From: RGIG8368 sp045540275
Lineage (GTDB): Bacteria > Verrucomicrobiota > Kiritimatiellia > RFP12 > UBA1067
Reading direction: 5' to 3'
DNA: 29,752 nt
NCBI GenBank assembly: GCA_045540275.1
Contig: JAZQGX010000203.1
Span: 1 to 29,752, forward strand
Made by a program: the position numbers and the translations under genes
Notes under the pieces: model-generated
Told to the model about the DNA's origin: nothing
Databases searched by the model: none
What the model saw: only the letters and a program-made list of their open reading frames with translations
Shown: positions 1 to 8,982 of the stretch, in pieces
Numbering within the stretch: position 1 is the first letter of the stretch
Layout: each line of letters begins with the position of its first letter

Positions 1-133
1 GCGGCAAGAGTTTTTTTCTAAATTTTTTCATTTATGCGAAAAACCATACGATTTTTTCGCAAAAACGCGTTTTTTTACTTCGTTTTTCCTCTTGCACGAC
101 CTGCCGTGCGCATCGTTTTTGACGTCCCGAAAG
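1..133. other. AT-tract-rich intergenic end, no gene seen
   Basis: This stretch at the window edge is dominated by T and A runs. It holds a small inverted repeat, GCGAAAAA (36-43) against TTTTTCGC (53-60), followed by a palindromic AAAAACGCGTTTTT. Open frames here have no ribosome binding site and homopolymer-rich composition, so I see no gene. The hairpin may be a terminator for a gene beyond the left edge, which cannot be judged from here. Confidence 0.4.
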
Positions 134-200
134 AAAAAAAAATCGGCGCTTTTTCCGTCGCGGACGTCTTTTCAACCCGTCCAAACCGGGAAAAGCGCCG
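134..200 (-). terminator. Rho-independent terminator of proB
   Basis: Read on the minus strand, about 22 bases after the proB stop, there is a long inverted repeat with arms at 188-200 and 144-156 (CGGCGCTTTTCC against GGAAAAAGCGCCG, one extra A). An uninterrupted T-run follows (A-run 134-142 on plus). The loop is about 30 nt, long for a terminator, but the stem is GC-rich at its base and the U-tract is strong. Confidence 0.7.
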
Positions 201-221
201 TTCATTGCACCGCTGCAACGT

Positions 222-989
222 CTACTTCTTCACCGTAAACCGCGTCCCAACCAACTCTCCTTCGACTATCGAATACAACACCGAAGGCGCAGCGCCATTG
301 GCAATAACCATCTCCACACCTGCCTTTGTCGCGATTTTCGCGGCCTTTATTTTAGTGGCCATGCCGCCGGTGCCGAGCTTGCTACCCGCACCCGCCGCAA
401 GGGCCTCTATTTTCGCGGTGATTTTATCAACCTGCGAAATGAGCTTCGCATCACTTTGGCGATGAGGATCAGCGGTGTACAAACCGTCGATGTCCGAGAG
501 CAGCACCAACAGATCCGCATCGGCCGATTTTGCAACCAGCGCGGCTAGCGTGTCATTATCTCCCACCGAGCACTCTTCAGTGGCAACGGAATCGTTCTCG
601 TTGATGACGGGTAACGCTCCCAACTCGATAAGCTTGAAAATCGTGTTTTTGAAATTGCGCAGACGCACGGGATTTTTCATATCATCCCCAGTCACCAATA
701 TCTGCGCCGGAACATGATTCCATTCGGAAAACAGCCGGTCGTAGTTATACATCAGCTCGCACTGGCCTACGGCCGCAGCCGCCTGCGCTGAAGGCATATC
801 GGCGGGGCGGGAACGCAAACCCAGCTTACCCACTCCCATCCCGATTGCGCCGGACGAGACCAATATGATTTCATGCCCGGCGTTTTTAAGATCCGAAAGA
901 ACCTCCACCAGTTCTTTGACGTGGCGGATATTCATTCTTCCACTGGCGTAAGCCAATGTCGAGGTCCCGACTTTAACAACGATTCTCAT
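222..989 (-). CDS. proB: Glutamate 5-kinase, kinase domain only
   Basis: ProB phosphorylates the gamma-carboxyl of glutamate, the first step of proline synthesis in the cytosol. The 255-aa product starts MRIVVKVGTSTLA and carries the amino-acid-kinase signatures ILVSSGAIGMG, PVINENDSV, GDNDTLAALVA and LLSDIDGLYTADP, with GTGGMATKIKAA near the end. Most family members have about 365 residues because of a C-terminal PUA domain; this one ends directly after the kinase fold, as in some other phyla, so PUA-linked regulation should be absent. An in-frame ATG at 1004 lies inside a palindrome and has no Shine-Dalgarno sequence at useful distance. The ATG at 989 has GGGGA 9 nt upstream and matches the usual family start, so it is preferred. 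No proA is adjacent. It is transcribed from the promoter at 1058-1086 and followed by a terminator. Confidence 0.93.
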   Translation of the reverse strand: MRIVVKVGTSTLAYASGRMNIRHVKELVEVLSDLKNAGHEIILVSSGAIGMGVGKLGLRSRPADMPSAQAAAAVGQCELMYNYDRLFSEWNHVPAQILVTGDDMKNPVRLRNFKNTIFKLIELGALPVINENDSVATEECSVGDNDTLAALVAKSADADLLVLLSDIDGLYTADPHRQSDAKLISQVDKITAKIEALAAGAGSKLGTGGMATKIKAAKIATKAGVEMVIANGAAPSVLYSIVEGELVGTRFTVKK

Positions 990-1000
990 CTTCTGTTTCC

Positions 1001-1020
1001 CCATTGCGTTAACGCATTGG
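1001..1020. promoter_or_regulatory. 20-bp palindrome in the proB leader
   Basis: CCATTGCGTTAACGCATTGG is an inverted repeat with a perfect 12-bp core (TGCGTTAACGCA, 1005-1016) and only one mismatched pair in 20 bases. It lies between the predicted proB transcription start (about 1051) and the start codon (989). It could be an operator for a dimeric repressor or form a hairpin in the mRNA. It is too far from the T-rich ends to be a terminator. Confidence 0.45.
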
Positions 1021-1057
1021 CGCTTCCAAATGCACCCGTGCACTCAGCACGCCTTCC

Positions 1058-1086
1058 ATTATCCCATTGCCACGCCCTTTCGTCAA
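1058..1086 (-). promoter_or_regulatory. Sigma70-type promoter of proB
   Basis: On the minus strand TTGACG (1081-1086), a 17-nt spacer and GATAAT (1058-1063) form a near-consensus promoter. The predicted transcription start near 1051 gives a leader of about 60 nt that includes the palindrome at 1001-1020. Confidence 0.75.
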
Positions 1087-1116
1087 TCCCCGCATTAAAA
1101 ACTTCCCATTCTTGTC

Positions 1117-1145
1117 TTGCAATGCAAAAGGGAAAGAATTATAAT
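1117..1145 (+). promoter_or_regulatory. Sigma70-type promoter of the SNF2 gene
   Basis: TTGCAA (1117-1122), a 17-nt spacer and a perfect TATAAT (1140-1145) point rightwards, about 40 bases before the ATG at 1186. The TTG of this -35 box is also the first possible start codon of the long open frame; the promoter shows that this extended start cannot be used, because it lies upstream of the transcription start. Confidence 0.8.
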
Positions 1146-1185
1146 CCCGGCATTAAACAATTATCAAATACGGAATTTTGCATCC

Positions 1186-4100
1186 ATGGCAAAGAAATTA
1201 AACTTTTCAAAAGATGAAACGCAAGTGCTTCTCCAATACTGGCTACAGAAGCTGTTCCCGTCATTGCCCACCGATGTATGCCTGAAGGCATCGGGGATTT
1301 CCACTGCCGATTTTGACACCGCGAAAAACAAATTGCTCAAACAGGATTACGTCCAGATTTTCCAGGCGAGCGGCATGAACATTCTCCGACTTTCGGACAA
1401 AGGCGATGCCAAGCTTTTCGCTTCTCTGCTCCTCTCGCCCGACGGGCAGACATTCTTCCGCAATGTGGTCGCCGAGTACGAAAAACGCCAGCGCATCGCC
1501 CCCATGTACAGCTGCGACACCACCGGATACCAGATGAACCTTCTGATGGGCATGATGTTCGGCGAAGATTGCGCACAGTACATTTTCGAAAACATGGCGC
1601 GGTACAAATCATGGCTCGATCAGAATCCGTGCGACAGCGAAACGCCCGTTGAGCAATTCCTTTCCAGAACGGTTTTCAACACCGATTTTCTCGCTCCGGG
1701 AATTGCCTCACCCCGCGTCGCCGCCGTCATTCTTGCGCGCCTCGGATATCGTCTGTTCCGCAACGACCGCACGGAGGTAATGAAAAAATATTTTTCCATC
1801 CTGATGCGGGATGTCGACAACTGGATGGATTTTGTAAAACTCGAAAAGCACGATGTGCTGTGCATTTCGCTCGCGTTCCAGATGTTTCTCTTCGGGCGGC
1901 TGGACCTGGTGATGGACTTGAAACGGCTGATGTCCCCTTCGTGGGCGGAAATATTCGCCTGCATCGAGAAAGGAGAGGCCGACGAGACGCTTTCGGGGCT
2001 GAAGAAGATCCTTGAGGCACTGCCCATCGACTGGCAGAACCAGATGCCGCGTCAAGCATTGCTTCCGGCGTCATTCATCGAGTTCCTCTGCATGGTTGGT
2101 CTGCGCAGCGGCAAGGCGCTGATTCTGCAAACTGAAAAATCGCTCGCCTCCGCCTCGGAATGCTTTGACGGAAACAGTCCGATTTGGCAGCATGTTCGCC
2201 AGATTCCGTTTCCCGAAGACAAATTTGTGTGGAACGATCAAAGCATCGCCGAGTTCGACGTAGCGCCGCTGACCTGGTCGCTCAGCGCACTTCTCGCCGC
2301 GACCTTGCTGCGCGACACTCCGCAGCATCTGGTCCCCGCCGAATTCTGGCGTTTCACGCTGAAGGCCTATAAATTTCTCCGCGAAACCGGTCTTCTCTCT
2401 CTTGCATGGTATATCAAATCGATCATGCAAACCTATTTGCCAGACAATGACGAATGGGCGGCGGCCGGAGACGAGGAGATGCCCATCGCGCCGATTTTTC
2501 TCCCCGAACGCAAACGCAGCACCGAGGAGATGTGCCTCTCTGATTTGATTAAAATGCTCCAGGACGCGAGCGAGCGGCGCGGACGCGACGATGCGGAGGG
2601 AGATGCAAGAGAGTTCGCCTTCCAAATCGAACTTAAAGAAACCGCGACCAAAGGCTTTTATCAGATCGATCGGGCCGCGCCGTGCATCGTGAACCGGACC
2701 AAACGCGGACTGACCCGTCTGAAGCGAGTTGCTCTCTCGCGCGTGCGCCGCGGCCAGTACGACCAGATAATGGATCGCACCGACCACGTGATCGCCAATC
2801 TCATCAACATCTCAAAGAACGAAAGCGACGAGGATACCGATGGCGACATCATCAGATTCAACGACGCCACCGCCGCAATTCTCGAAACTCCGCGCAAGTT
2901 TTTCATGAAGGGCGATACGGTTCCGCTGCTTTTCAAAGTCGAGCCGCTGCGTCTTTCGCTTGAAGTCAACAAGGATTCACTGGGCATCAAGATTCCGGCG
3001 GCGCTTCCCGACGATCTTGGCGATCCGTATTTCCTGCAGAAGACCGGGCGACGCGCATTTACCGTGACCATTATCGACAAGCCGGTCAAAGAGCTGTTCG
3101 TGCTCTTGCAAAAATGGGGCAAGGACGGCAAGCGGAAAATCAAACTATCGGGACGCGCCTGGAAAAAGATCGCCGATTTCGTGCCGGCGTTTTCACAGAT
3201 TTCGCCCTTCCTTCAGATTCTGGGCACGGGAAGCGCACTCGAGGAGATGAATGCCAACACCGTGGCCGGCGAAGTCAACCTTGAACTTAGGATCTCGACG
3301 ACTCCAGACGGCTTATACCGATTGGAGATGTTCTGCCACCCGATTCCGGACGATCCGTCATTCGAAATCAAACCCGGACAGGACTCGGCGGGTATCATCC
3401 GCTCCAGCGCGGAAGGCGCGATGACCGTCACGCGAAATCTGAGGCAGGAACGATTCAAAGCTGAAAGCGTGATCAACGCCTGCCCTTCACTTGACGCACA
3501 TCCCGCCGTACCCTACCAGTGGATATTCCCCGACCGCACCAAACTTCTCGAGTTCATCGGCGAATTCGAAAGGATGCAAGACCCATCCATCCGCATGACC
3601 TTCCCCGAGAATCAGGCATGGAACGTTGTGCGCATCAACACGCCGCTTGAACTGGTAAACGTCAAAGAGGATACGCGCGGGTGGTTCGACATCGGCGCCG
3701 AAATACGCGTTGACGAAAACCGGGTGCTCCAGCTGATGGATCTGCTCCAGCTCTATCGTTCGCGTCAGGGCAACTTCCTCGATCTCGGCGACAACCAATT
3801 CGCCAGAATCAGCGATGAAACGATGCGCCAGCTGGAACTGCTCGACCTCTACCGGGGACGGACCGGCGACCGGGTCTCGGTACCGCAGGGATTTGTGCCG
3901 CTGCTGGCCGATCTGCAGGAATCGTCCGGCGGCACGCCTCCAGCGACGATATGCAAAGTCCGCGATGAATTCACCGCGCGCCTATCCGATGTGCCCGCGC
4001 TTCCGCGCGGCATCGATGTCACGCTGCGCCCCTATCAGGCCGATGCCTACCGCTGGCTGATGTGCCATTACGCCTGTAATCTCGGAGGCGTGTGCCTGGC

Positions 4101-5361
4101 CGACGACATGGGTTTGGGGAAAACCATAGAACTGCTGGTTTTCCTGAAGGCGGTCGCCGCCAACGGGCCTTCGCTCGTGGTGGTTCCGACCTCGCTGACC
4201 AGTAACTGGTGTTCGGAGGGATTGCGATTCACCCCCACGCTCTCGATTGCAAATTTTGCGACAGATCGAACCATCGAACTGGATAAACTCGGGAACAACG
4301 ACGTGGTGGTGGTCAGCTATGGACTCCTCATCAACGAGATCGAGCGGTTTGAAGCGGTCAAATGGAATGTCTGCGTTTTGGACGAAGCCCAGGCCATCAA
4401 AAACAGCGGGGCACAGCGCACGGCGGCATCCAAGCGGATCACCGCTCAGTTCCGGATCGTGGCCACCGGCACGCCGATTGAAAACAATCTCACGGAATTC
4501 TGGTCGCTTTTCGACTTTATCATGCCGGGACTTCTCGGCACCCGCAACCGTTTCAAAGAGATGTTCGACGACGAAACCACGCGCGAATCGGAGCGGCCCG
4601 CCCTGCGCAAACTGGTTACGCCGTTCATTCTCCGCCGCCTGAAGCGAGACGTATTGCAGGATCTTCCGCCCAAGACGGAAATTCTCATGCCGGTGGAATT
4701 CACCGAAGACGAACGAGTGCAATACGAGGGAATTCGCCGTGCGGCGATCGAACACATCACCGACACCTCCGACCGGATGTCGATTCTCGCTTCGCTCATG
4801 CGTCTGCGCCGCACCTGCTGCCATCCTTCGCTGGTGGTACCCGAATTCAAGGGCGCCGGCTCGAAAATCGAAAAACTGCTTGAACTTGCCGAAGGCCTTA
4901 AACGCAACGGGCACCGGGCATTGATCTTCTCGCAATTTGTCGACATGCTGACGCTGGTCAAGAAAGAGCTGGAGAAAAACGGATACACCTATCAATATCT
5001 TGACGGCAGCACGATACCCAAAGACCGCACCGCCGCCGTCAACGCCTTCCAGAGCGGCAACGGCGACTTCTTCCTGATTTCGCTGAAAGCTGGAGGCACG
5101 GGCTTGACGCTGACCGCCGCCGACTATGTCATTATTCTCGACCCGTGGTGGAACCCCGCCGTCGAAAACCAGGCCGCCGACCGTGCGCACCGTATCGGCC
5201 AGCAGCGGCCGGTAACCATCTACCGGCTGGTGACGAAAGACACCGTCGAAGAGAAAGTGATTGCCCTGCATGCGGTCAAGCAGCGGCTGGTCGAAGACAT
5301 GCTCGCGGACACCAGTCAGGCGGCGCTAACACCAGACGAGCTGATGGCCCTGTTCAAATAA
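1186..5361 (+). CDS. SNF2/Rad54-family DEAD-like ATPase (HepA type)
   Basis: A 1391-residue SNF2-superfamily DNA translocase, probably remodelling protein-DNA or RNA polymerase complexes in the cytosol. The C-terminal ~420 residues hold the two RecA-like lobes. Motif I is ADDMGLGKTIE (about residue 972), motif II DEAQ (about 1066), motif III ATGTPIENNLTEFWSLFDF. Motifs V and VI are LKAGGTGLTLTAADYVI and DRAHRIGQQRPVTIYRLV. The first ~950 residues resemble the long N-terminal part of bacterial SNF2 proteins, but I see no CxCxnCxH SWIM zinc finger. The ATG at 1186 is chosen because a good promoter lies just upstream; its Shine-Dalgarno match is weak. The gene is monocistronic, with a terminator 12 bases after the stop. 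The partner or DNA target cannot be read from the sequence. Confidence 0.92.
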   Translation: MAKKLNFSKDETQVLLQYWLQKLFPSLPTDVCLKASGISTADFDTAKNKLLKQDYVQIFQASGMNILRLSDKGDAKLFASLLLSPDGQTFFRNVVAEYEKRQRIAPMYSCDTTGYQMNLLMGMMFGEDCAQYIFENMARYKSWLDQNPCDSETPVEQFLSRTVFNTDFLAPGIASPRVAAVILARLGYRLFRNDRTEVMKKYFSILMRDVDNWMDFVKLEKHDVLCISLAFQMFLFGRLDLVMDLKRLMSPSWAEIFACIEKGEADETLSGLKKILEALPIDWQNQMPRQALLPASFIEFLCMVGLRSGKALILQTEKSLASASECFDGNSPIWQHVRQIPFPEDKFVWNDQSIAEFDVAPLTWSLSALLAATLLRDTPQHLVPAEFWRFTLKAYKFLRETGLLSLAWYIKSIMQTYLPDNDEWAAAGDEEMPIAPIFLPERKRSTEEMCLSDLIKMLQDASERRGRDDAEGDAREFAFQIELKETATKGFYQIDRAAPCIVNRTKRGLTRLKRVALSRVRRGQYDQIMDRTDHVIANLINISKNESDEDTDGDIIRFNDATAAILETPRKFFMKGDTVPLLFKVEPLRLSLEVNKDSLGIKIPAALPDDLGDPYFLQKTGRRAFTVTIIDKPVKELFVLLQKWGKDGKRKIKLSGRAWKKIADFVPAFSQISPFLQILGTGSALEEMNANTVAGEVNLELRISTTPDGLYRLEMFCHPIPDDPSFEIKPGQDSAGIIRSSAEGAMTVTRNLRQERFKAESVINACPSLDAHPAVPYQWIFPDRTKLLEFIGEFERMQDPSIRMTFPENQAWNVVRINTPLELVNVKEDTRGWFDIGAEIRVDENRVLQLMDLLQLYRSRQGNFLDLGDNQFARISDETMRQLELLDLYRGRTGDRVSVPQGFVPLLADLQESSGGTPPATICKVRDEFTARLSDVPALPRGIDVTLRPYQADAYRWLMCHYACNLGGVCLADDMGLGKTIELLVFLKAVAANGPSLVVVPTSLTSNWCSEGLRFTPTLSIANFATDRTIELDKLGNNDVVVVSYGLLINEIERFEAVKWNVCVLDEAQAIKNSGAQRTAASKRITAQFRIVATGTPIENNLTEFWSLFDFIMPGLLGTRNRFKEMFDDETTRESERPALRKLVTPFILRRLKRDVLQDLPPKTEILMPVEFTEDERVQYEGIRRAAIEHITDTSDRMSILASLMRLRRTCCHPSLVVPEFKGAGSKIEKLLELAEGLKRNGHRALIFSQFVDMLTLVKKELEKNGYTYQYLDGSTIPKDRTAAVNAFQSGNGDFFLISLKAGGTGLTLTAADYVIILDPWWNPAVENQAADRAHRIGQQRPVTIYRLVTKDTVEEKVIALHAVKQRLVEDMLADTSQAALTPDELMALFK

Positions 5362-5366
5362 CAAAT

Positions 5367-5401
5367 AAAAAAAGTCCGCCGAAATCGGCGGACCTTTTTT
5401 T
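5367..5401. terminator. Bidirectional Rho-independent terminator
   Basis: GTCCGCCG (5374-5381), loop AAAT, CGGCGGAC (5386-5393) is a perfect 8-bp GC-rich stem. It is flanked by an A-run on the left (5367-5373) and a T-run on the right (5395-5401), so it works in both directions. It ends the SNF2 gene (plus) and the LRR gene (minus), whose TAA stop overlaps the T-run. Confidence 0.92.
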
Positions 5402-7172
5402 ATTTCAACAGCATCAATGTGCCGGCTCCGAGGCGTTTCCTTGTTGCTACGAACACCCAGGCGCTTTTCGCACTAACCTTCACCTTGCCATAAGGCTTGC
5501 ACTCATCATCAAACGTATATTTTTTCTGTTCATTTGCCGAGAGATTTTCCCATGCTGTAAATGTCGAAGGGTCGCTGGTCTCACAGGTGCTGAAAAAATC
5601 CATCCACTCTGCATCGTCTCTGTAGACGACAATACGACGGTCCCCGATACCCTCAAATGCCTGGTTCGAGAACGTCTCCGGCTTTGATTCAAAATATATC
5701 GACTTCAATGACCCTGTGTCATAAAATATATCATCTCCGATTTCGCTCAAGGTTTTGGGGAAATAGACGTTGACCAATTTGCGAGACAAGCGGAATGCGT
5801 TCCCTCCGATACTGGTGACGCTGGTGTTGCGCAAATCAACTTCAGTAAGAGCGCTGCTATAGAACGCCTCAATGGGAATCCTGGTCAACGCGGGGCCGCC
5901 CGTCAATTTGCCTTGAATCGGACAATTTCTAAATTGCCGTTCGGCTTTGAGAGGAAAATCTAAAGATTCAGGCAAAAGCGGTTCAACCTTCTTCAATTTA
6001 CTACTTCCCCAGCAAACACAACTCCCCATTGTCTTGAGATTCTTCGGCAATATCAACTCCTCAAGTTGGTCCATTTCACGGCACGCGTCAGACCCTATGG
6101 ATTCAATGGTATCAGCAAAATGCACATATTTAATATTGTTTTTGTTCATTAACAAGGCGGGGTTGACGATGACGGGTAACGCATCCGTTCCCACAATATT
6201 CTTCCGTAAATCAAATAAGATGGACGATTGTGTCAGCGGTGTAACCTTGGTAATCGTCATTTTTCCATCTGCGATGGAGGTTGTTACCTGAAAATGCCCA
6301 TCGGACATGACATTGTTCTCCCAGACCCAATCTTTGGCGAAAATTGCTTTTATGTCCTTGGTATCGTTCATTTTTATCGTTATGGTGTCGTTATAGACTT
6401 GAGATTCGTCCACATCGCCATACCATCGCACGAAGCGGCTTTCCGCTACAGTAGGATTGGCGGTCAGGGTCACCTCCGTGTCTATCGGATACATATTATC
6501 CGCTGCTTGCTGACTCAATAAGATCGACCCCAGTCTCTCATCTTCAGCTGAAGCATTTAACTGCGCTTTTAATGCTTCATGCAATACGACAGACGCCTCA
6601 ATTTCTATATAGCTAACCCAACCATTCTGCTGCTTAGGCCCAAAATCAATCATAAGGTGGGTTACATTTTTCGCCAGAAGGGATCCGTCCTTATTTGAAA
6701 ACTCTGCCGCATAAGCAGCCGCACCACTAGGCCCGGTTAGGGACGAACCGTCAAGCGTCATCCATGAATCGCCGCTATCGGCAGTCTTAACGCTAATATT
6801 TCCAACCCTAATCTGCGCACGGCCACTATCCCAACTTGAACAAATGCGGACAGTGGATAAATCCACTCCGTTGTACCCCTCTTCGAATTTACTGGAGAGA
6901 TCCCAATAAATCGCACTATTGTTATAAATGGCGACATAATTTTCAGACTTTTTGTATGAAAATATTCTATCCGTGAGATTAGCGGCCTTTGTAACATCAA
7001 CTTCACTTGCATCATTTGTAAAAACATATGGACTTAGAAACGCCAATACATTGGTTGCCGCCATCATAGGCGTATTACCTGAAACAGCTTGAACACTCCA
7101 TGTTCCGGCAGATACCATTCTTAAAGAAAATAAAGCCGTTGCTATCAACGCAACAAAGACACATTTTTTCAT
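5400..7172 (-). CDS. Secreted BspA-like leucine-rich repeat protein with InlB B-repeat
   Basis: A 590-aa exported protein, probably an adhesin or surface-binding protein. Residues 1-22 are a clear signal peptide (basic start, hydrophobic core, cleavage after MVSA). Residues ~30-200 look like a beta-rich module. Residues ~228-281 match the divergent InlB B-repeat (YPIDTEVTLTANP, RFVRWYGDVDE, IKAIFAKDW). Residues ~337-510 are BspA-type LRR_5 repeats such as LEELILPKNLKTMG, LTEVDLRNTSVTSIG and LVNVYFPKTLSEIGDDIF. The very end is GTLMLLK, a tail like those of the two other secreted repeat proteins here. The start is set by AGGAG 7 nt before the ATG. It has a 323-base upstream gap, so probably its own promoter. 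Ligand unknown. Confidence 0.85.
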   Translation of the reverse strand: MKKCVFVALIATALFSLRMVSAGTWSVQAVSGNTPMMAATNVLAFLSPYVFTNDASEVDVTKAANLTDRIFSYKKSENYVAIYNNSAIYWDLSSKFEEGYNGVDLSTVRICSSWDSGRAQIRVGNISVKTADSGDSWMTLDGSSLTGPSGAAAYAAEFSNKDGSLLAKNVTHLMIDFGPKQQNGWVSYIEIEASVVLHEALKAQLNASAEDERLGSILLSQQAADNMYPIDTEVTLTANPTVAESRFVRWYGDVDESQVYNDTITIKMNDTKDIKAIFAKDWVWENNVMSDGHFQVTTSIADGKMTITKVTPLTQSSILFDLRKNIVGTDALPVIVNPALLMNKNNIKYVHFADTIESIGSDACREMDQLEELILPKNLKTMGSCVCWGSSKLKKVEPLLPESLDFPLKAERQFRNCPIQGKLTGGPALTRIPIEAFYSSALTEVDLRNTSVTSIGGNAFRLSRKLVNVYFPKTLSEIGDDIFYDTGSLKSIYFESKPETFSNQAFEGIGDRRIVVYRDDAEWMDFFSTCETSDPSTFTAWENLSANEQKKYTFDDECKPYGKVKVSAKSAWVFVATRKRLGAGTLMLLK

Positions 7173-7495
7173 AGATGTCTCCTAACAAAACATCCCGTCA
7201 ACCAATTTCCAGTGCAACAAGTGCAATCTGATCAGTGCCGACAGGTACCCTCCTTTGACAAACTAATGATAGCATAGGACAATTCGAAAAGTAAAGTGGG
7301 AAATCATGTGTCAAGGCCTGACTTAAAGTTGAAGCGTTAAAAAGCCGTTCTCATCCGCGTCAGCGGGGGGAAGGAATTTTTAATGCGTTGGCCATAAGCA
7401 AAATCTTTGGGACACTAATCGTTTTCAAACGGAAAATCGGACCGGGGGCACTCGAAGGAGGCTGGTTCGCCTGAAAACCGACGTCCCTGACTATT
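7173..7495 (-). other. Gene-free gap with the leader of the LRR gene
   Basis: These 323 bases between two minus-strand genes hold no convincing coding frame. The part nearest the LRR gene carries the Shine-Dalgarno sequence and a weak promoter candidate. A consensus -35 hexamer (TTGACA on the minus strand, near 7310) has no convincing -10 at 16-18 nt. I see nothing clear in the part next to the hydrolase gene and no strong terminator. Confidence 0.4.
7266..7295 (-). promoter_or_regulatory. Possible promoter of the LRR gene
   Basis: On the minus strand TTTACT (7290-7295), an 18-nt spacer and TATCAT (7266-7271) make a weak sigma70-like promoter, leaving a leader of about 85 nt before the ATG. 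Spacing is at the upper limit and the -35 is poor, so this is only a candidate. Confidence 0.3.
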
Positions 7496-8962
7496 TCACG
7501 GATTGACCTTGACTTCCGCGCGAACAATTTTCGCGCTCTCCTCCGGACGGGGGAGTATCTCCAGAGTGTTGCCGCCGCTTTTCAAGGTGCCGGCGGGGAA
7601 TTTCAAAATCACCGACTTCATCGTCGCGACCAGACGATTTTCCTTGTCGATTTCCTCGCGCCACCAATCTTTTTTAATGCTTTCCTTGACGAATTCGGCC
7701 GGAACCTTATTGAGCGTCACCTGCAGATTCTTCGACACCTCCCGCTCAAAGGCCAATTCCAGCTGAATCGCACCTTGCGTCTCGGTACCGGCGACAATGC
7801 GGATTGTTCCACCCTTTTCAACGTCGATCGGCAACCCCCACAACGCAGGATAGCTCCTTACCATGCTTTTCAACGATTCCTTGCCCAATCCGTTGTCTGC
7901 GATCTCCGCCTGCTCCACCGGATGGTACTGAAGATTGAAAAGGTACAACCCGTCTGCCCCGCGGCTCCATGAAGTATCCGCCCACCCCCGGTACATTTCG
8001 CTGGTAAACAAACTGCGCGGCTGGCCTGAACAGGGATGATAGGCGTAGTTTATTCCGCAAATCACCTTGGCATCTTTGCGCTCCCCGAACTCCGACCTCC
8101 ACTTTTGAACCGGAACCTCGTAGGCGTTTGGACAAACCACCCAATCCACCAATCCATCGCGCACCCACTTCGAGACATCGCATCCCAATCTCCGGCAAAG
8201 ATTCGGTTCATGCGCAACTTTTGCGGCGATTAAAATTTTGTGTCCGCGCCGCTTTTCCCATTTTTCCGCCATCTTTTTTATTTCGAGGAAAAACTCGTCC
8301 ATAATCGGCGCGCACTGCTGCGCCTTCTCCTTGGGGAACCAAATGCCGCCGTCAATCTCGATTCCGTCGAAATCATACCGCTCGAAAAGCTCCGCCAGCA
8401 TCGCCAGCGCGCTGTCGCGAACCTCTTTATGCTCATAGTTGAAGTGATGATGTCCCCAACTCGGCTTGTTGTAATCAGGATAGCAACGCAAATCCTTGCG
8501 CTCTCGCCAAAGCGTTATTGACCGGTATGGTTTCGCCAGATTGGCGGCGCCGTCGTGACAGTCGTTCATACGGGGGGCAAGCCACGGCGAAATTCCCTTC
8601 TGGCGGCAGCGATCGATCCACACTTTATAGGGGTCAATGCCTTTGTCATGAAGGGCTTTAGCATTCTTCGACCAGTTTCGAAAGAGATACCAGATGTCGT
8701 TTTCTGGATATTCTTTCAACCCTGTCCAAATCGGCTCCCAGACCTTCGAATCGAAACTGGCGCGCTGGCCGGTCGGGCAGAAAAAGATGTGTGTGACCTT
8801 CCCTCCCTTGGCCAACCGGTCAACATACTCCTCAAGATGAGGCCGGTCCATCAATTCCGGTGCGAGCTTGAAATAGTGGTCGTTGTCTTCATTCAGAATC
8901 AGATACTCCGCGTTTGCCGCATACGCAAGGAGTAAGCAAACCGCTGCAACAATACTCTTCAT
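7496..8962 (-). CDS. Secreted glycoside-hydrolase-like (beta/alpha)8 protein
   Basis: A 488-aa exported protein. The signal peptide is MKSIVAAVCLLLAYAANA, with cleavage before EYLILN. The body looks like a TIM barrel of the GH10-like/GHL class: GKVTHIFFCPTGQ, GISPWLAPRMND, YDFDGIEIDGGIWF, HKILIAAKVAHEP and DWVVCPNAYE fit successive strands with acidic residues at their ends. The last ~110 residues form a beta-sandwich-like accessory part. The exact family, substrate and catalytic pair cannot be assigned by eye. A GTG start nine bases upstream is possible, but the ATG at 8962 has AGGTG 7 nt before it and gives a clean signal peptide. The gene begins 20 bases after the stop of the PATR-repeat gene, so the two are probably co-transcribed. 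It lacks the GT-type C-terminal tail of that neighbour. Confidence 0.75.
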   Translation of the reverse strand: MKSIVAAVCLLLAYAANAEYLILNEDNDHYFKLAPELMDRPHLEEYVDRLAKGGKVTHIFFCPTGQRASFDSKVWEPIWTGLKEYPENDIWYLFRNWSKNAKALHDKGIDPYKVWIDRCRQKGISPWLAPRMNDCHDGAANLAKPYRSITLWRERKDLRCYPDYNKPSWGHHHFNYEHKEVRDSALAMLAELFERYDFDGIEIDGGIWFPKEKAQQCAPIMDEFFLEIKKMAEKWEKRRGHKILIAAKVAHEPNLCRRLGCDVSKWVRDGLVDWVVCPNAYEVPVQKWRSEFGERKDAKVICGINYAYHPCSGQPRSLFTSEMYRGWADTSWSRGADGLYLFNLQYHPVEQAEIADNGLGKESLKSMVRSYPALWGLPIDVEKGGTIRIVAGTETQGAIQLELAFEREVSKNLQVTLNKVPAEFVKESIKKDWWREEIDKENRLVATMKSVILKFPAGTLKSGGNTLEILPRPEESAKIVRAEVKVNP

Positions 8963-8982
8963 CGCTCGCACCTAACTTCGAT

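Noticed and set aside
34..465. Plus-strand open frame of 143 codons at the left edge
   Set aside because: It overlaps the proB 3' end in antisense and the proB terminator and has homopolymer-driven composition.
1117..1185. N-terminal extension of the SNF2 frame from a TTG codon at 1117
   Set aside because: The TTG belongs to the -35 box and the TATAAT lies inside the extension; transcription starts after it. The ATG at 1186 is used.
3982..5271. Long open frame of 429 codons on the minus strand opposite the SNF2 gene
   Set aside because: It is antisense to the conserved helicase motifs, has no ribosome binding site or family resemblance and reflects the codon bias of the sense gene.
8240..8521. 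Plus-strand open frames opposite the hydrolase-like and PATR-repeat genes
   Set aside because: All are antisense to secreted-protein genes with signal peptides and ribosome binding sites; none shows its own start signal.
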